Assembly (NCBI GenBank): GCA_947453015.1 | Contig: CANGFL010000120.1 | Span: 1-5,318, forward strand | DNA: 5,318 nucleotides | From: Oxalobacteraceae bacterium | GTDB taxonomy: Bacteria > Pseudomonadota > Gammaproteobacteria > Burkholderiales > Burkholderiaceae_D | Reading direction: 5' to 3' | Shown: piece after piece, positions 4,857-5,318 of the stretch | Position numbering within the stretch: the first letter of the stretch is position 1 | How the letters are laid out: the number at the start of each line of letters is the position of its first letter | The notes under the pieces: generated by a model | What the model saw: only the letters and a program-made list of their open reading frames with translations | Database searches by the model: none | What the model was told of the DNA's origin: nothing | Program-made: the position numbers and the translations under genes

Positions 4857-5318
4857 ATGCCCCTGAACTCAACCACCCCGCTACCGAAAGCTGGCAACCG
4901 ATTTGTACTTCCCGCCCTGCATGGCGCGGGCGAAGCGTATGTGCTCGCGCAGGCCGCACACGCGCTCAAATCAGAGGGCCGGATGCTAACCATTGTGGTG
5001 GCTGATCCGCCAGATGCTCAGCGGCTTCTCACAGAAATACACTGGTTTGGGCAATCCGGCGAGCAAGCACTGCGATGCCACATGCTTCCCGACTGGGAAA
5101 CGCTGCCCTACGACGCCTTCTCTCCGCATCAGGATCTGGTCTCAGAGCGACTCGCCACGCTGCACGAAATCCAAAATAAGCAGTGCGATGTGCTAATCGT
5201 GCCCGCCACCACGGCCTTGGTGCGCATGGGCCCACCCTCGTTTCTGGCTTCTTACACCTTCTTTTTTAAGCAAGGTGAGCGTCTGGATGAAAGTCGCCTT
5301 AAATCACAACTGACCCTA
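4857..5318 (+). CDS. mfd: Transcription-repair coupling factor Mfd, N-terminal part (3' truncated by window)
   Basis: Mfd is a large cytoplasmic ATP-dependent translocase that removes RNA polymerase stalled at DNA lesions and recruits UvrA. Only the first 154 codons are present; the frame is open to the window end. The visible part is the UvrB-like D1/D2 region that makes UvrA contact in the full protein. Recognition rests on LPDWETLPYDAFSPHQD (77-93), almost the same as E. coli Mfd, then SERLATLHEI (96-105), VLIVPATTALVRMGPPSFL (112-130) and KQGERLD (138-144). The RecG-like helicase motifs and C-terminal domain lie outside the window. The start MPLNSTTPLPKAG aligns with the E. coli N-terminus; no convincing Shine-Dalgarno precedes it, and an in-frame TTG at 4848 is a weaker alternative. 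It is transcribed away from ispDF. Confidence 0.95.
   Translation, partial: MPLNSTTPLPKAGNRFVLPALHGAGEAYVLAQAAHALKSEGRMLTIVVADPPDAQRLLTEIHWFGQSGEQALRCHMLPDWETLPYDAFSPHQDLVSERLATLHEIQNKQCDVLIVPATTALVRMGPPSFLASYTFFFKQGERLDESRLKSQLTL

Noticed and set aside
4781..5235. Open frames on both strands overlapping the start of mfd
   Set aside because: The frame beginning at 4857 encodes unmistakable Mfd sequence, and the others are shadows of it.
1..5318. tRNA, rRNA, CRISPR array, insertion sequence, prophage or toxin-antitoxin genes
   Set aside because: No supporting structure was seen on either strand; nearly all the sequence is accounted for by six genes and short control regions.

Overview
The window is a stretch of chromosome from a proteobacterium, most likely a betaproteobacterium. 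The clearest clue is gene order. A divergent pair, mfd facing away from ispD-ispF, with an EnvZ/RisS-type sensor kinase nearby, is an arrangement I associate with Burkholderiales and relatives; this is recalled, not searched. Coding density is high and base composition is moderate. I see no insertion sequence, integrase, tRNA, rRNA or CRISPR array.

Layout from left to right. (1) Positions 2-688, plus strand: the C-terminal kinase core of an EnvZ-like sensor histidine kinase, cut by the left window edge. A strong two-way intrinsic terminator (638-670) is embedded in its last codons. (2) Positions 717-3247, minus strand: a three-gene cassette read as rubrerythrin (no rubredoxin domain), then a GlpC/HdrD-like two-cluster Fe-S oxidoreductase, then a DUF3501 protein. 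A long hairpin (2721-2760) lies between the first two genes. Several dyads and a candidate promoter lie upstream of rubrerythrin. (3) Positions 3461-4632, minus strand: ispF and ispD, overlapping by ATGA, for two steps of the MEP isoprenoid pathway. (4) Positions 4633-4856: a divergent control region with a near-symmetrical -10 box that may serve both directions. (5) Positions 4857-5318, plus strand: the N-terminus of Mfd, the transcription-repair coupling factor, cut by the right edge.

The housekeeping genes are ordinary. The part least explained by present knowledge is the rubrerythrin / Fe-S oxidoreductase / DUF3501 cassette. It looks like a small redox or peroxide-defence module. Its Fe-S protein could supply electrons to a rubrerythrin that lacks its own rubredoxin domain, and its second CCG domain has lost key cysteines. 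The function of DUF3501 is unknown. The cassette sits between the kinase and ispF, which suggests it was inserted into an otherwise conserved neighbourhood.
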